In this document: in pieces, positions 15,260 to 23,717 of the stretch
Position numbering within the stretch: position 1 is the first letter of the stretch
How the letters are laid out: each line of letters opens with the position of its first letter
Assembly: GCA_900770785.1 (NCBI GenBank)
Contig: CAAGLJ010000136.1
Span: forward strand, 1-26,182
DNA from: Lachnospiraceae bacterium
GTDB lineage: Bacteria > Bacillota > Clostridia > Lachnospirales > Lachnospiraceae
Length of the DNA stretch: 26,182 nucleotides
Direction: 5' to 3'
Notes under the pieces: model-generated
Database searches by the model: none
What the model was told of the DNA's origin: nothing
Seen by the model: the letters and a program-made list of their open reading frames with translations, nothing else
Position numbers and translations under genes: made by a program

Positions 15260-17251
15260 ATGATCAAAATTGGTATGCTGATTGGAGAACGGTACGAGAT
15301 TCTGGAAAAAATCGGTACCGGAGGAATGTCAGATGTTTATAAAGCCAAGTGCCATAAGCTGAATCGCTTTGTAGCGGTAAAGGTGCTGAAGCAGGAATTT
15401 AGCGAGAATGAGAATTTTGTCTCTAAGTTCAAGGTGGAAGCCCAGGCAGCAGCAGGCCTTATGCACCCCAATATCGTGAATGTGTATGATGTTGGAAATG
15501 AGAATGGAATCTACTATATCGTCATGGAATTAGTAGAGGGAATCACGCTGAAAAAATATATCGAAAAGAAAGCCCGCCTGTCCGTAAAAGAGGCAATCAG
15601 CATTGCTATTCAGGTGTCTATGGGCATTGAAGCAGCCCATAATAACCATATCATTCATCGGGATATTAAACCTCAGAATATCATTATTTCCAAGGATGGA
15701 AAGGTAAAGGTAACCGACTTTGGCATTGCCAAGGCAGCTACCAGCAATACCATTACCTCCAATGTGATGGGGTCGGTTCATTATACTTCCCCGGAGCAGG
15801 CCAGGGGGGGATTCAGTGATGAGAAAAGTGACATTTATTCTCTGGGAATCACCCTGTTTGAAATGCTTACCGGAAGAGTTCCATTTAATGGGGATACTAC
15901 GGTGGCCATTGCTATTAAACATATTCAGGAGCCTTTTCCCAGCCCCAGGGAATTTGTGCCTGAAATCCCCCACAGCGTTGAACAGATTGTCTATAAATGC
16001 ACGCAAAAAAGCCCGGACAGACGTTACCAGTCCATGGGCGAGCTGACGGAGGACTTAAAGCGGTCTCTCATGACACCGGATGAGGATTTTGTGAAACTGG
16101 CAGATCCCGATGAAGATGCTTCCACCAGAATCATCAGTGAGCGGGACGTCAGGGAAATTAAGCAGCAGGTACAGAAAAGAAGCAGCGTTACCGGAGATTC
16201 TATTCGCCTTCGCAGGGAAGTAGAGGAGGAGAGGGAAAGAAATAAAAATAAAAAGAAAAAAGCAAAAGCCGTAAAAGCAGCAGCTGTGGATGAGGATGAA
16301 GAAGAGGAAGATTACGATCCTAAAATGGAGAAAATCACTACTATTCTGGCCATTATTGCAGCAATTATTATTGGTGTCATCGTTATTTTTTTAGTGGGAA
16401 GAGCCGTTGGTGTATTTCCCTCTGGAAGCGATGAGTCGCAGACAGAAGAGGCAGGGACGGCATCCTCTCAGGCAGAAAGCCAGAGCCAGACAGAACAGGA
16501 AGGCTTTTTCAGCTCCGAAGAAGGAATGGGGCTTATTAATGTGGAGGGCTGGTCTTTCGTAGAAGCCTCTGCAAAGCTGAAGCAGAGCGGCTATGAGGTG
16601 GCAAAGGAAGAGGTATTTTCAGCAGATGTTGCTGTTGGAAACGTTATTTCCCAGACCCCCCGGGCTGGTTCTCAGCTGGTAAAGGGAGAGACGGTGACTC
16701 TCAGAGTCAGTCTCGGGCCGGAGCAGACCCAGGTACGGGTTCCCAATGTAATCGGACTCAGTGAAATGGATGCGGTGGTTACACTGACCGAGGCAGGGCT
16801 TAAGCCGGGAGAAATCACTCAGACCACTAATGATGATCCTACTCTGGTGGATATGATCTGCTATCAGAGCTATTCCGTAGGAGCCTATGTAGAAGCGGGG
16901 ACAGCAATAGATATGAAGGTCAGTGTAGGCGTAGGAGAAAGCACCTATAGCTTTGTAGGAAACATTGCAGGTCCCGGAGAAGAGGATGCAGATTATGTGG
17001 CCGGAACAGAAACTACCGTCATTCTTTCTACCTCCGCGGGGGTGGAAATCTATCGTACCAGTGCATCGGCTTTTCCCCTGGCTTTAAACATTACCGGAAT
17101 CAAGGGAGCAGAGGACGGTGTAATCACCTTCGTTTATGCGGTTACCTTACCGGGCAGCACAACGACCAATGAGGCCGGTGAAATTATCACCATACCCGGA
17201 GGTACAGAAGAGAGAACCATAAGCCGGGCAGTAAGATTCGCAAAGGAATAA
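15260..17251 (+). CDS. prkC: PASTA-domain eukaryotic-type Ser/Thr protein kinase PrkC
   Basis: A 663-aa membrane kinase. Kinase domain about 12-270: glycine loop GTGGMSDV (19-26), K41 in VAVKVLK, catalytic HRDIKPQN (133-140), DFG (153-155), and TSPEQ near 176-180. The juxtamembrane region has a basic block (about 327-340, rich in Lys) followed directly by an acidic block (344-351). One membrane helix spans about 359-379. Outside the cell, two PASTA repeats (about 424-486 and 491-556) are clear; residues 558-663 form a divergent third extracellular domain without the usual PASTA pattern. PASTA domains bind muropeptides or lipid II, and the kinase controls wall growth, spore germination and division in Firmicutes. 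SD GGAGG (15249-15253) is strong. Paired with stp and rsgA. Confidence 0.95.
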   Translation: MIKIGMLIGERYEILEKIGTGGMSDVYKAKCHKLNRFVAVKVLKQEFSENENFVSKFKVEAQAAAGLMHPNIVNVYDVGNENGIYYIVMELVEGITLKKYIEKKARLSVKEAISIAIQVSMGIEAAHNNHIIHRDIKPQNIIISKDGKVKVTDFGIAKAATSNTITSNVMGSVHYTSPEQARGGFSDEKSDIYSLGITLFEMLTGRVPFNGDTTVAIAIKHIQEPFPSPREFVPEIPHSVEQIVYKCTQKSPDRRYQSMGELTEDLKRSLMTPDEDFVKLADPDEDASTRIISERDVREIKQQVQKRSSVTGDSIRLRREVEEERERNKNKKKKAKAVKAAAVDEDEEEEDYDPKMEKITTILAIIAAIIIGVIVIFLVGRAVGVFPSGSDESQTEEAGTASSQAESQSQTEQEGFFSSEEGMGLINVEGWSFVEASAKLKQSGYEVAKEEVFSADVAVGNVISQTPRAGSQLVKGETVTLRVSLGPEQTQVRVPNVIGLSEMDAVVTLTEAGLKPGEITQTTNDDPTLVDMICYQSYSVGAYVEAGTAIDMKVSVGVGESTYSFVGNIAGPGEEDADYVAGTETTVILSTSAGVEIYRTSASAFPLALNITGIKGAEDGVITFVYAVTLPGSTTTNEAGEIITIPGGTEERTISRAVRFAKE

Positions 17252-17255
17252 TTCC

Positions 17256-18134
17256 ATGCAGGGAAAAATCATTAAAGGAATAGCCGGGTTCTATTATGTA
17301 TTCGTCCCGGGAATGGGAATTTTGGAATGTAAAGCAAAAGGAATTTTCCGAAAAGACGGCTTGAAACCCCTTGTAGGTGATCAGGTTAAAGTCAGTTTGC
17401 TGAAGGAAGAGGGATTAAAAGGAAATATTGACCATATTGTTGAACGGAAAAGTGAGCTGGTCAGGCCGGCAGTGGCCAATATTGATCAGGCGCTGGTGAT
17501 TTTTTCCGTGAAAAATCCTGAACCCAATTTTAATCTGCTGGATCGGTTTCTCCTCATGCTGCGGCAAAAAGGATTGCCCTGTGTACTGGTCTTTAATAAA
17601 ATGGATTTGGCAACCGGGGAGGAACAGAAGGTCATAGAAAAAATTTATGAGGGAAGCGGCTGTGAAGTACTTTTCATCAGTGCAGCAGCCGGACTTGGCA
17701 TTGACCGTGTATCGGCCAGATTATCCCAAAAGACCACTGCGGTTGCAGGACCAAGTGGGGTGGGAAAGTCCTCATTGATTAATCTGCTGCAGACGAAAAT
17801 TAATATGGAAACCGGTGACATCAGTGAAAAAATTAAAAGAGGCAGGCATACCACCCGCCATTCGGAGCTTATTCTGGTGGATGAGAAAAGCTTCATTCTG
17901 GATACGCCGGGCTTTAGCTCTCTGTCCCTGTTTGACTTAAAGAAGGAAGAGCTGGAGGGCTTTTATCCTGAGTTTGATGGACTCAGGGATAGATGCCGTT
18001 TCAATGGATGCAGCCATACGCATGAGCCGGAGTGTGCCGTTAAGGAGGCCCTGGAAGCAGGGAAAATAAGTGCAGTCCGTTATGAAAATTATGTACAGAT
18101 ATATCAGGAACTGAAGGAAAAAAAGAAGTATTAG
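17256..18134 (+). CDS. rsgA: Small ribosomal subunit biogenesis GTPase RsgA
   Basis: A 292-aa circularly permuted GTPase. An N-terminal OB fold (about 1-65) is followed by G4 NKMD (114-117), G5-like SAA (142-144), G1 GPSGVGKSS (165-173), switch region RGRHTT (195-200) and G3 DTPG (216-219). The C-terminal zinc finger has C247, C252, H254 and C260. RsgA acts in late 30S maturation and releases assembly factors. It begins five bases after the prkC stop, with AAAGGA inside the prkC end serving as SD. prkC-rsgA adjacency is conserved across Firmicutes. The rpe and thiN genes that often follow are replaced by ychF here. Confidence 0.95.
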   Translation: MQGKIIKGIAGFYYVFVPGMGILECKAKGIFRKDGLKPLVGDQVKVSLLKEEGLKGNIDHIVERKSELVRPAVANIDQALVIFSVKNPEPNFNLLDRFLLMLRQKGLPCVLVFNKMDLATGEEQKVIEKIYEGSGCEVLFISAAAGLGIDRVSARLSQKTTAVAGPSGVGKSSLINLLQTKINMETGDISEKIKRGRHTTRHSELILVDEKSFILDTPGFSSLSLFDLKKEELEGFYPEFDGLRDRCRFNGCSHTHEPECAVKEALEAGKISAVRYENYVQIYQELKEKKKY

Positions 18135-18173
18135 GATAAATATACCAGAGGAATCAGGAGGCAATCAGAATAT

Positions 18174-19271
18174 ATGAAGCTGGGAATAGTGGGTCTGCCC
18201 AATGTAGGAAAAAGTACTTTATTTAATTCATTAACCAAGGCAGGAGCGGAATCTGCCAACTATCCATTTTGTACCATAGATCCGAATGTGGGAATCGTTA
18301 CCGTACCGGATCATCGGCTGAAGCTGTTAGGAGATATGTATCAGTCTAAGAAGGTAACTCCTGCAGTGATTGAGTTTGTAGACATTGCAGGGCTGGTGAA
18401 GGGAGCCTCCAAAGGAGAAGGACTGGGGAACCAGTTTTTAAGCAATATTCGGGAGGTAGATGCCATTGTCCATGTGGTAAGATGCTTTGAAAACAGTAAT
18501 ATCATCCATGTGGAGGGAAGTATAGATCCTTTAAGGGATATTGAAACCATCAATCTGGAGCTGATTTTTTCTGATTTGGAAATTTTGGAGCGAAGAATTT
18601 CCAAGGTGGAAAAGGCTGCCCGTATGGACAAGTCTTTAGGAAAAGAGCTGGAGCTGCTAAAAAAGGTGAAGGCTGTTTTGGAAGAGGGAAAGCTTGCCAG
18701 AGCCTATGAATGTGTGGATGAAGAAGAGGAGAAAATTTTTGCCGGCCTGAATCTGCTTACCGCAAAGCCTGTTATTTTTGCTGCCAATGTGACAGAGGAT
18801 GATTTGGTTGATGATGGTGCCTCAAACGGGGGAGTGGAGGCGGTTCGTGCCTTTGCAAAAGAGAATGGCAGTGAAGTTTTCGTTATCTGTGCCCAGATTG
18901 AACAGGAGATTTCTGAACTGGATGATGAGGAAAAGGCCATGTTTCTGGAGGATTTGGGACTTAAGGAGTCGGGCCTTGATAAACTGATTAAGGCCAGCTA
19001 TCATCTGCTGGGATTAATCAGCTATCTGACGGCAGGAGAAGATGAGACCAGGGCCTGGACCATTAAGGTGGGAACCAGGGCACCTCAGGCAGCGGGCAAG
19101 ATTCATACCGATTTTGAACGTGGTTTTATCAAGGCAGAAGTAGTGAATTATAAGGATTTACTTGAACAGGGCTCCCTTGCAGCAGCCAGAGAAAAAGGAC
19201 TGGTAGGAATGGAAGGCAAGGAGTATGTGGTAAAAGATGGTGATGTCATTCTTTTCCGTTTCAATGTGTAA
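18174..19271 (+). CDS. ychF: Ribosome-binding ATPase YchF (OLA1 family)
   Basis: A 365-aa Obg-related P-loop protein. G1 GLPNVGKST (7-15), G3 DIAGL (70-74) and, in place of the GTP-specific NKxD, NVTE (205-208), which marks the ATP-preferring YchF/OLA1 group. A coiled segment lies about 130-190, and a TGS domain fills about 285-365 (SYLTAGEDETRAW, DFERGFIKAEV). It binds 70S ribosomes or the 50S subunit and affects stress responses. AGGAGG (18156-18161) precedes ATG 18174 by 12 bases, somewhat long. It is the last gene of the murE operon. Confidence 0.95.
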   Translation: MKLGIVGLPNVGKSTLFNSLTKAGAESANYPFCTIDPNVGIVTVPDHRLKLLGDMYQSKKVTPAVIEFVDIAGLVKGASKGEGLGNQFLSNIREVDAIVHVVRCFENSNIIHVEGSIDPLRDIETINLELIFSDLEILERRISKVEKAARMDKSLGKELELLKKVKAVLEEGKLARAYECVDEEEEKIFAGLNLLTAKPVIFAANVTEDDLVDDGASNGGVEAVRAFAKENGSEVFVICAQIEQEISELDDEEKAMFLEDLGLKESGLDKLIKASYHLLGLISYLTAGEDETRAWTIKVGTRAPQAAGKIHTDFERGFIKAEVVNYKDLLEQGSLAAAREKGLVGMEGKEYVVKDGDVILFRFNV

Positions 19272-19327
19272 CCAGAATAACCAGATTTAGTAATAGAAAA
19301 GAACATAAATACAAGATATGGTTGAGC

Positions 19328-19371
19328 AAAATAAGCACTTTGTGAAAGAGAACAGAGTGCTTATTTTTTTT
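19328..19371 (+). terminator. Intrinsic terminator after ychF
   Basis: Stem 19328-19343 with 19352-19367 (16 pairs, one G-U) around an eight-base loop GAAAGAGA, followed and overlapped by a run of eight T (19364-19371). This is a classic Rho-independent terminator closing the long murE-to-ychF run and separating it from the mra promoter 12 bases further on. Confidence 0.9.
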
Positions 19372-19382
19372 ATGTTTTTTGC

Positions 19383-19411
19383 TTGCCAACACCCCCTTTT
19401 TGCATTAAAAT
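19383..19411 (+). promoter_or_regulatory. Sigma-A promoter Pmra for mraZ and the dcw genes
   Basis: TTGCCA (19383-19388), a spacer of exactly 17 bases containing a run of six C, and TAAAAT (19406-19411), five of six matches to the -10. Transcription should begin near 19418, about 48 bases before mraZ. The first MraZ box overlaps the -10 element. Confidence 0.75.
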
Positions 19412-19454
19412 GGATTAAAAGTGGTGAAAAGTGGAGTCAAATGGTAAGAAGTGG
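19407..19454 (+). promoter_or_regulatory. MraZ operator: five phased AAAGTGG-like boxes
   Basis: Five boxes AAAATGG, AAAAGTGG, AAAAGTGG, CAAATGG and AGAAGTGG place their TGG at 19411, 19422, 19432, 19442 and 19452, a spacing of 11, 10, 10 and 10 bases, one helical turn. MraZ proteins are known to bind tandem TGG-type direct repeats of about this period ahead of their own gene. The array runs from the -10 to the mraZ SD (GGGTGA, 19453-19458), so bound MraZ would block the promoter and initial transcription. Confidence 0.8.
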
Positions 19455-19465
19455 GTGATTGAGTT

Positions 19466-19897
19466 ATGTTCATGGGTGAATACAATCATACGATTGATAC
19501 CAAGGGCAGGCTAATCATTCCTTCAAAGTTTCGAGAAGCGTTAGGAGACGAATTCGTTGTGACAAAAGGACTGGACGGCTGTCTTTTTGTGTACGATAAC
19601 GAGGAATGGCAAAACTTTGAAGGAAAGCTGAAAACCTTACCTCTTACCAATAAAGATGCCAGACAGTTTGTTCGTTTTTTCCTGGCAGGAGCAGCCGCCG
19701 TAGAGGTGGACAAGCAGGGAAGGATTCTTCTTCCTTCAGTGCTGAGAGAATTTGCGGGACTGGAAAAGGAGGTCGTTCTGGTGGGTGTTGCAAGCCGGGT
19801 GGAAATCTGGAGTAAGGAAAAATGGGAAAGTGCAGCAGCCTATGAGGACATGGAAGAAATTGCAGAGCATATGGCAGAGCTTGGACTGGGCATATAG
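19466..19897 (+). CDS. mraZ: Transcriptional regulator MraZ
   Basis: A 143-aa protein with two AbrB-like SpoVT/MraZ repeats. The opening MFMGEYNHTIDTKGR is the family signature and fixes the start at ATG 19466. The DNA-binding loops are DTKGRLIIPSKFR (11-23) and VDKQGRILLPSVLRE (about 80-94). MraZ forms a ring-shaped oligomer and regulates the mra/dcw operon through repeats that are visible directly upstream. The SD GGGTGA overlaps the last operator box. First gene of the operon; rsmH starts 12 bases after it. Confidence 0.96.
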   Translation: MFMGEYNHTIDTKGRLIIPSKFREALGDEFVVTKGLDGCLFVYDNEEWQNFEGKLKTLPLTNKDARQFVRFFLAGAAAVEVDKQGRILLPSVLREFAGLEKEVVLVGVASRVEIWSKEKWESAAAYEDMEEIAEHMAELGLGI

Positions 19898-19909
19898 ATT
19901 GAGGTGAAA

Positions 19910-20845
19910 ATGGAATTTAAACATACTTCTGTACTGTTGGAGGAAACAATAGAAGGCTTGCATGTTCGTCCTGACGGGATTTATGTGGATGGTACCCTGG
20001 GGGGCGGAGGACATGCTTTAGAGGTATGCAGAAGGCTGGACAATGGCAGATTCATCGGAATCGACCAGGATGAGACAGCCATAATTGCAGCCGGAAAAAG
20101 ACTGGAAGAATTTCAGGATAAGGTAACCATCATACGGAGTAACTATTGTAACATCAAGTCCATTCTGGAAGAGCATAAAATCGACAGGGTAGACGGAATT
20201 GTTCTGGATCTGGGGGTTTCCTCTTACCAGTTGGATACAGCAGAGAGAGGCTTTTCCTATAAATATGACAGTCAGCTGGACATGAGGATGGACAGACGGC
20301 AGGGACTTACTGCAAAAGAGATTGTAAATCAGTATTCTGAGCAGGAGCTGTACAGGGTAATCCGGGATTACGGAGAAGATCAGTTTGCCAAAAATATTGC
20401 AAAGCATATTGTACTGTCCAGAGAAAAGGAGCCCATTGAAACCACTTATCAGTTAAATGAGATAATCAGGGCAGCTATTCCGGCAAAGATTCGTGCCGCG
20501 GGAGGACATCCCAGTAAACGAACCTTCCAGGCAATACGGATTGAATGCAACAGGGAGCTGGAAGTGTTAAGGGATACATTGGAGGATATGATAGAGGTTT
20601 TGAAGCCAGGGGGAAGATTGTGTGTTATTACCTTTCATTCTCTGGAGGACAGAATTGTCAAGTCCATATTTAAGAAGAGTGAGAATCCCTGCACCTGTCC
20701 TCCACACTTTCCACTGTGTGTCTGCGGACAAAAATCAAAAGGAAGGGTAATCACCCGAAAGCCGATTCTTCCTTCCAAGGAAGAGCAGGAAGAAAATTCC
20801 CGTTCCAAGAGTGCAAAACTCCGGATTTTTGAGCGGGAAGATTAA
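19910..20845 (+). CDS. rsmH: 16S rRNA (cytosine-1402-N4)-methyltransferase RsmH
   Basis: A 311-aa SAM-dependent methyltransferase. ATG 19910 gives MEFKHTSVLLEE; the GAGGTGA at 19901-19907 is its SD, and a GTG at 19904 inside that SD is rejected as start. SAM motif DGTLGGGGH (27-35), GIDQDE (50-55), LDLGVSSYQLD and the following AERGFSY segment, PSKRTFQAIRIECNREL near the C-terminal half, and HSLEDRIVK are all family-typical. It adds N4-methyl to C1402 in the ribosomal P site. mraZ-rsmH-ftsL is the standard start of the dcw cluster. Confidence 0.96.
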   Translation: MEFKHTSVLLEETIEGLHVRPDGIYVDGTLGGGGHALEVCRRLDNGRFIGIDQDETAIIAAGKRLEEFQDKVTIIRSNYCNIKSILEEHKIDRVDGIVLDLGVSSYQLDTAERGFSYKYDSQLDMRMDRRQGLTAKEIVNQYSEQELYRVIRDYGEDQFAKNIAKHIVLSREKEPIETTYQLNEIIRAAIPAKIRAAGGHPSKRTFQAIRIECNRELEVLRDTLEDMIEVLKPGGRLCVITFHSLEDRIVKSIFKKSENPCTCPPHFPLCVCGQKSKGRVITRKPILPSKEEQEENSRSKSAKLRIFERED

Positions 20846-20858
20846 CTTATTTATTTAA

Positions 20859-20899
20859 GCATATCACAAGTAAAACCTGTGATATGCCTGGGGATTAAT
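20859..20899 (+). repeat. Hairpin plus TGGGGAT element, copy 2 (upstream of ftsL)
   Basis: A perfect 10-bp stem (20859-20868 with 20878-20887) around the loop AGTAAAACC, then CTGGGGATTAATA. It is the counterpart of the element at 4008-4045: the TATC, CAAGTAA, TG and TGGGGAT blocks are shared, and stem changes keep pairing. A second, imperfect hairpin follows (AACAGC/GCTGTT at 20906-20911 with 20932-20937, inner TTCCC/GGGAA), so the 113-base rsmH-ftsL gap is mostly structured RNA. Confidence 0.5.
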
Positions 20900-20958
20900 A
20901 TAAAAAACAGCGGTTCCCTGATGGGGAAAATGCTGTTAGAATAGAGAGGTAAAGTAAC

Positions 20959-21456
20959 ATGGCCAATAGAACCTGTCAGGGAAACAGCCAAAGCAATAAC
21001 CAAAGAAGGCGAACAAAGGAGCAAAGAGAAAATTACATACAGGGAAATACCGTTCGTAAGCTGGAACTGGCAGCGGAATTGGAAATAGCAGCACCTAAGA
21101 AACTCAGCCACAGTACCCGAAAGAACAGGGATAAGGCTCTCTATATGAATCTGGGCTATCTTCTGTTTTTGGCTGCTGCACTGGCAAGTGCAGCTTTTGT
21201 GTTGATTGGCTACATCCGATTACAGTCTGAAATTACTTTAACAGTAAAACATATTGCAAATCTGGAAAGTGAAGTGAACAATCTCAGACTTTCCAATGAG
21301 GAAGAGTATAACCGGGCAATCAGCTCAGTGGATTTGGAAAAAATCCGTCAGGTTGCTATCGGTGAACTGGGTATGCGTTATGCAAAGGAAGGGCAGATTA
21401 TTAATGTGTCCGGAGAAGGAAGTGACTATATGAGGCAGCTGTCTCAAATAGAATAG
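20959..21456 (+). CDS. ftsL: Cell division protein FtsL-like (FtsL/DivIC septum formation family)
   Basis: A 165-aa bitopic membrane protein. A polar, basic cytoplasmic N-terminus (1-60) precedes one membrane helix (about 62-85) and an external coiled coil (about 86-122, with heptad-like LxxLxxEVNNLR). The end has the typical EKIRQVAIGELGMRYA followed by GQIINV seen in FtsL/DivIC proteins. Position between rsmH and a class B PBP is the canonical ftsL slot. FtsL joins DivIC and DivIB to activate septal peptidoglycan synthesis. Primary sequence is poorly conserved in the family, so the call relies on topology and synteny. SD AGAGG (20945-20949). Confidence 0.88.
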   Translation: MANRTCQGNSQSNNQRRRTKEQRENYIQGNTVRKLELAAELEIAAPKKLSHSTRKNRDKALYMNLGYLLFLAAALASAAFVLIGYIRLQSEITLTVKHIANLESEVNNLRLSNEEEYNRAISSVDLEKIRQVAIGELGMRYAKEGQIINVSGEGSDYMRQLSQIE

Positions 21457-21483
21457 GCATGAGAACGCATTATGGAGGTAAGG

Positions 21484-23715
21484 TTGAACAAAGGCAGAAA
21501 CAGACAGAATAGAAACACAAAACCGTCTCAGGCAAAATTTTCCATGAGTATGCAAAAAAAGCTGATAGTGCTTTTTGGACTGGTACTACTGACTTTTCTG
21601 GGATTAGCAGGGAGACTGATTTATATTAACCGGGAAAAAGGGGATGAATACACAAAAAAGGTACTCAGTCAGCAGCAGTACCAGAGTGTAACCCTGCCCT
21701 ATAAAAGAGGAGATATTCTTGATTCCAAGGGAACCAAGCTGGCTATCAGTGAAAAGGTATATAATCTTATTGTGGACTGCAAAGAGATGCTGTCCAAAGA
21801 GGAGTACCTGGAGGCTACTATGGATGCCCTTATCAGCTGCTTTCCACAGCTGAACCGTACAGAGCTGACGAATTATGTGAAGAGTAATCCTTCCAGACGC
21901 TACTATGTTGTGGCAAAGCAGCTTACTTATGATGAGATAAGCGGCTTTCTGGAGATACAGAATAATAAAAAAGAGTATCCTAATGTAAAGGGAATATGGT
22001 TTGAAGAAGAATATAAGCGGGTTTATCCCAATGGCTCACTGGCCAGTGACGTAATTGGTTTTACCATTAAGGATGATGAGGGAGTAGGCTTCAAGGGAAA
22101 TTATGGCCTGGAGGCTTACTACGACGATATTCTTAATGGAAGCAACGGCCGAGAATACGGATATCTGAACGAGGATTCCACCCTGGAAAGAACCACTATT
22201 CCGGCAAACGATGGCTATAATCTGGTCACTACTATCGATGCCAATATCCAGAGCATTATTGAAAAACATCTGGCTGAGTACAATGAGACCTACAAGGATA
22301 ATTATCGAACCGGTAACGGGGCACAGAATGTAGGCTGTATTATTATGGACGTAAATACCGGGGGAATACTGGGTATGGCTGGTTATCCCAGCTTTGATTT
22401 GAATAACCCCAGCGATATACAGCCTCTGATAGGGACTCAGCTTTTAACGGCTGAGGGTAAGGTTACAGAGGAAGAGACGGTTATCACAGAAGAGAATATG
22501 GAGGAACTGCTGGCAGACAGTGATGTACGCTATGCCAACTTAAACGGTCTATGGAAAAACTTCTGTATTTCCAATACCTATGAACCGGGCTCAACGGCTA
22601 AAGCCTTTACCATAGCGGCGGGGCTGGAGTCGGGAAAAATGAGCGGAAACGAGTTTTATACCTGTAATGGTGCTCTTCAGGTGGGAAATTATGTGATTAA
22701 ATGCCATAATTATTCCATAGGCGGTGATGGAACTTTAAATGTACAGCAGTCTCTTGAGCAGTCCTGTAATGTGGCGCTGATGCTGATGGGAGAGCAGATT
22801 GGAAAGAATACCTTTCTGGAATATCAGGACAGGTTTAATTTTGGCTTAAGAACCAATGTTGACCTGGCAGGTGAGTCCCGAACCCAGTCACTGGTATTCA
22901 ACGAATCTAATATGGGACCTACTGAGCTGGCAACCTCAACCTTTGGACAGGGCTATAACGTTACCATGATACAGATGATCAGCGGTTTTTGTTCTCTGAT
23001 CAATGGCGGATATTATTACGAACCCCATGTGGTAAGCAAAATTACTACCGCGGATGGAGCATTGGTGCAGAATATTGAACCAAGAATCATTAAACAGACC
23101 GTTTCTGAGAGTACTTCTGCTCTAATCCGTCAATACTGTAAGGGAGTAGTGGACAATGGTACCGGTAAAACGGCCCGTCCTGCAGGCTATGCCATAGGAG
23201 GAAAGACGGGAACCGCAGAAATGGGTGTCAGAGATAAAAGAAACTATGTGGTTTCCTTTATGGGCTTTGCTCCGGCTGATAACCCGGAAATTGCCATTTA
23301 CGTGGTTGTGGACAGACCTAATGTGGCAAGACAGGATGATGCAAAGCACGCTACTAAGCTGGTAAGGAGCATTTTGACCGAGGTGCTTCCCTATCTGAAT
23401 ATCTTTATGACAGAGGAACTCAGCGAAGCGGAGATTAAAGAACTGGAAGAGCTGGACATGGAAATCATTATGGCTGCTTCTACAGGACAGACGGTTTCCG
23501 GCAATGCCATTACAGGTGAAGATGGCACCATTTCCGGCAATGCCATTACGGCAGAAGGTGAGGAGCCTATTACCAATGCCAATGGAGGGGACATAACCTC
23601 ATCCATACCGGCCTCAGAGGAGGTGGGAGAGACGGCACCACTGACGGGAGTACTGATTAATCCCGAAACCGGTGAACCTGTACAGAAGGATAAGGATGAA
23701 GATTCTCCAGAATAG
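21484..23715 (+). CDS. Class B penicillin-binding protein (FtsI/PBP2B-type septal transpeptidase)
   Basis: About 743 aa from TTG 21484, chosen because GGAGG (21474-21478) stands five bases before it; an ATG at 21472 would lengthen it by four residues and place the SD inside the gene, with none before it. Membrane anchor about 25-45, dimerisation domain to about 240, then the transpeptidase with SxxK (STAK, S370), SCN (427-429) and KTGT (574-577). No PASTA repeat is present; instead the last ~100 residues are an acidic, low-complexity tail holding a tandem 12-residue repeat (TVSGNAIT, TISGNAIT). Its place after ftsL marks it as the likely division PBP. It starts 27 bases after ftsL ends. Confidence 0.92.
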   Translation: MNKGRNRQNRNTKPSQAKFSMSMQKKLIVLFGLVLLTFLGLAGRLIYINREKGDEYTKKVLSQQQYQSVTLPYKRGDILDSKGTKLAISEKVYNLIVDCKEMLSKEEYLEATMDALISCFPQLNRTELTNYVKSNPSRRYYVVAKQLTYDEISGFLEIQNNKKEYPNVKGIWFEEEYKRVYPNGSLASDVIGFTIKDDEGVGFKGNYGLEAYYDDILNGSNGREYGYLNEDSTLERTTIPANDGYNLVTTIDANIQSIIEKHLAEYNETYKDNYRTGNGAQNVGCIIMDVNTGGILGMAGYPSFDLNNPSDIQPLIGTQLLTAEGKVTEEETVITEENMEELLADSDVRYANLNGLWKNFCISNTYEPGSTAKAFTIAAGLESGKMSGNEFYTCNGALQVGNYVIKCHNYSIGGDGTLNVQQSLEQSCNVALMLMGEQIGKNTFLEYQDRFNFGLRTNVDLAGESRTQSLVFNESNMGPTELATSTFGQGYNVTMIQMISGFCSLINGGYYYEPHVVSKITTADGALVQNIEPRIIKQTVSESTSALIRQYCKGVVDNGTGKTARPAGYAIGGKTGTAEMGVRDKRNYVVSFMGFAPADNPEIAIYVVVDRPNVARQDDAKHATKLVRSILTEVLPYLNIFMTEELSEAEIKELEELDMEIIMAASTGQTVSGNAITGEDGTISGNAITAEGEEPITNANGGDITSSIPASEEVGETAPLTGVLINPETGEPVQKDKDEDSPE

Positions 23716-23717
23716 AG

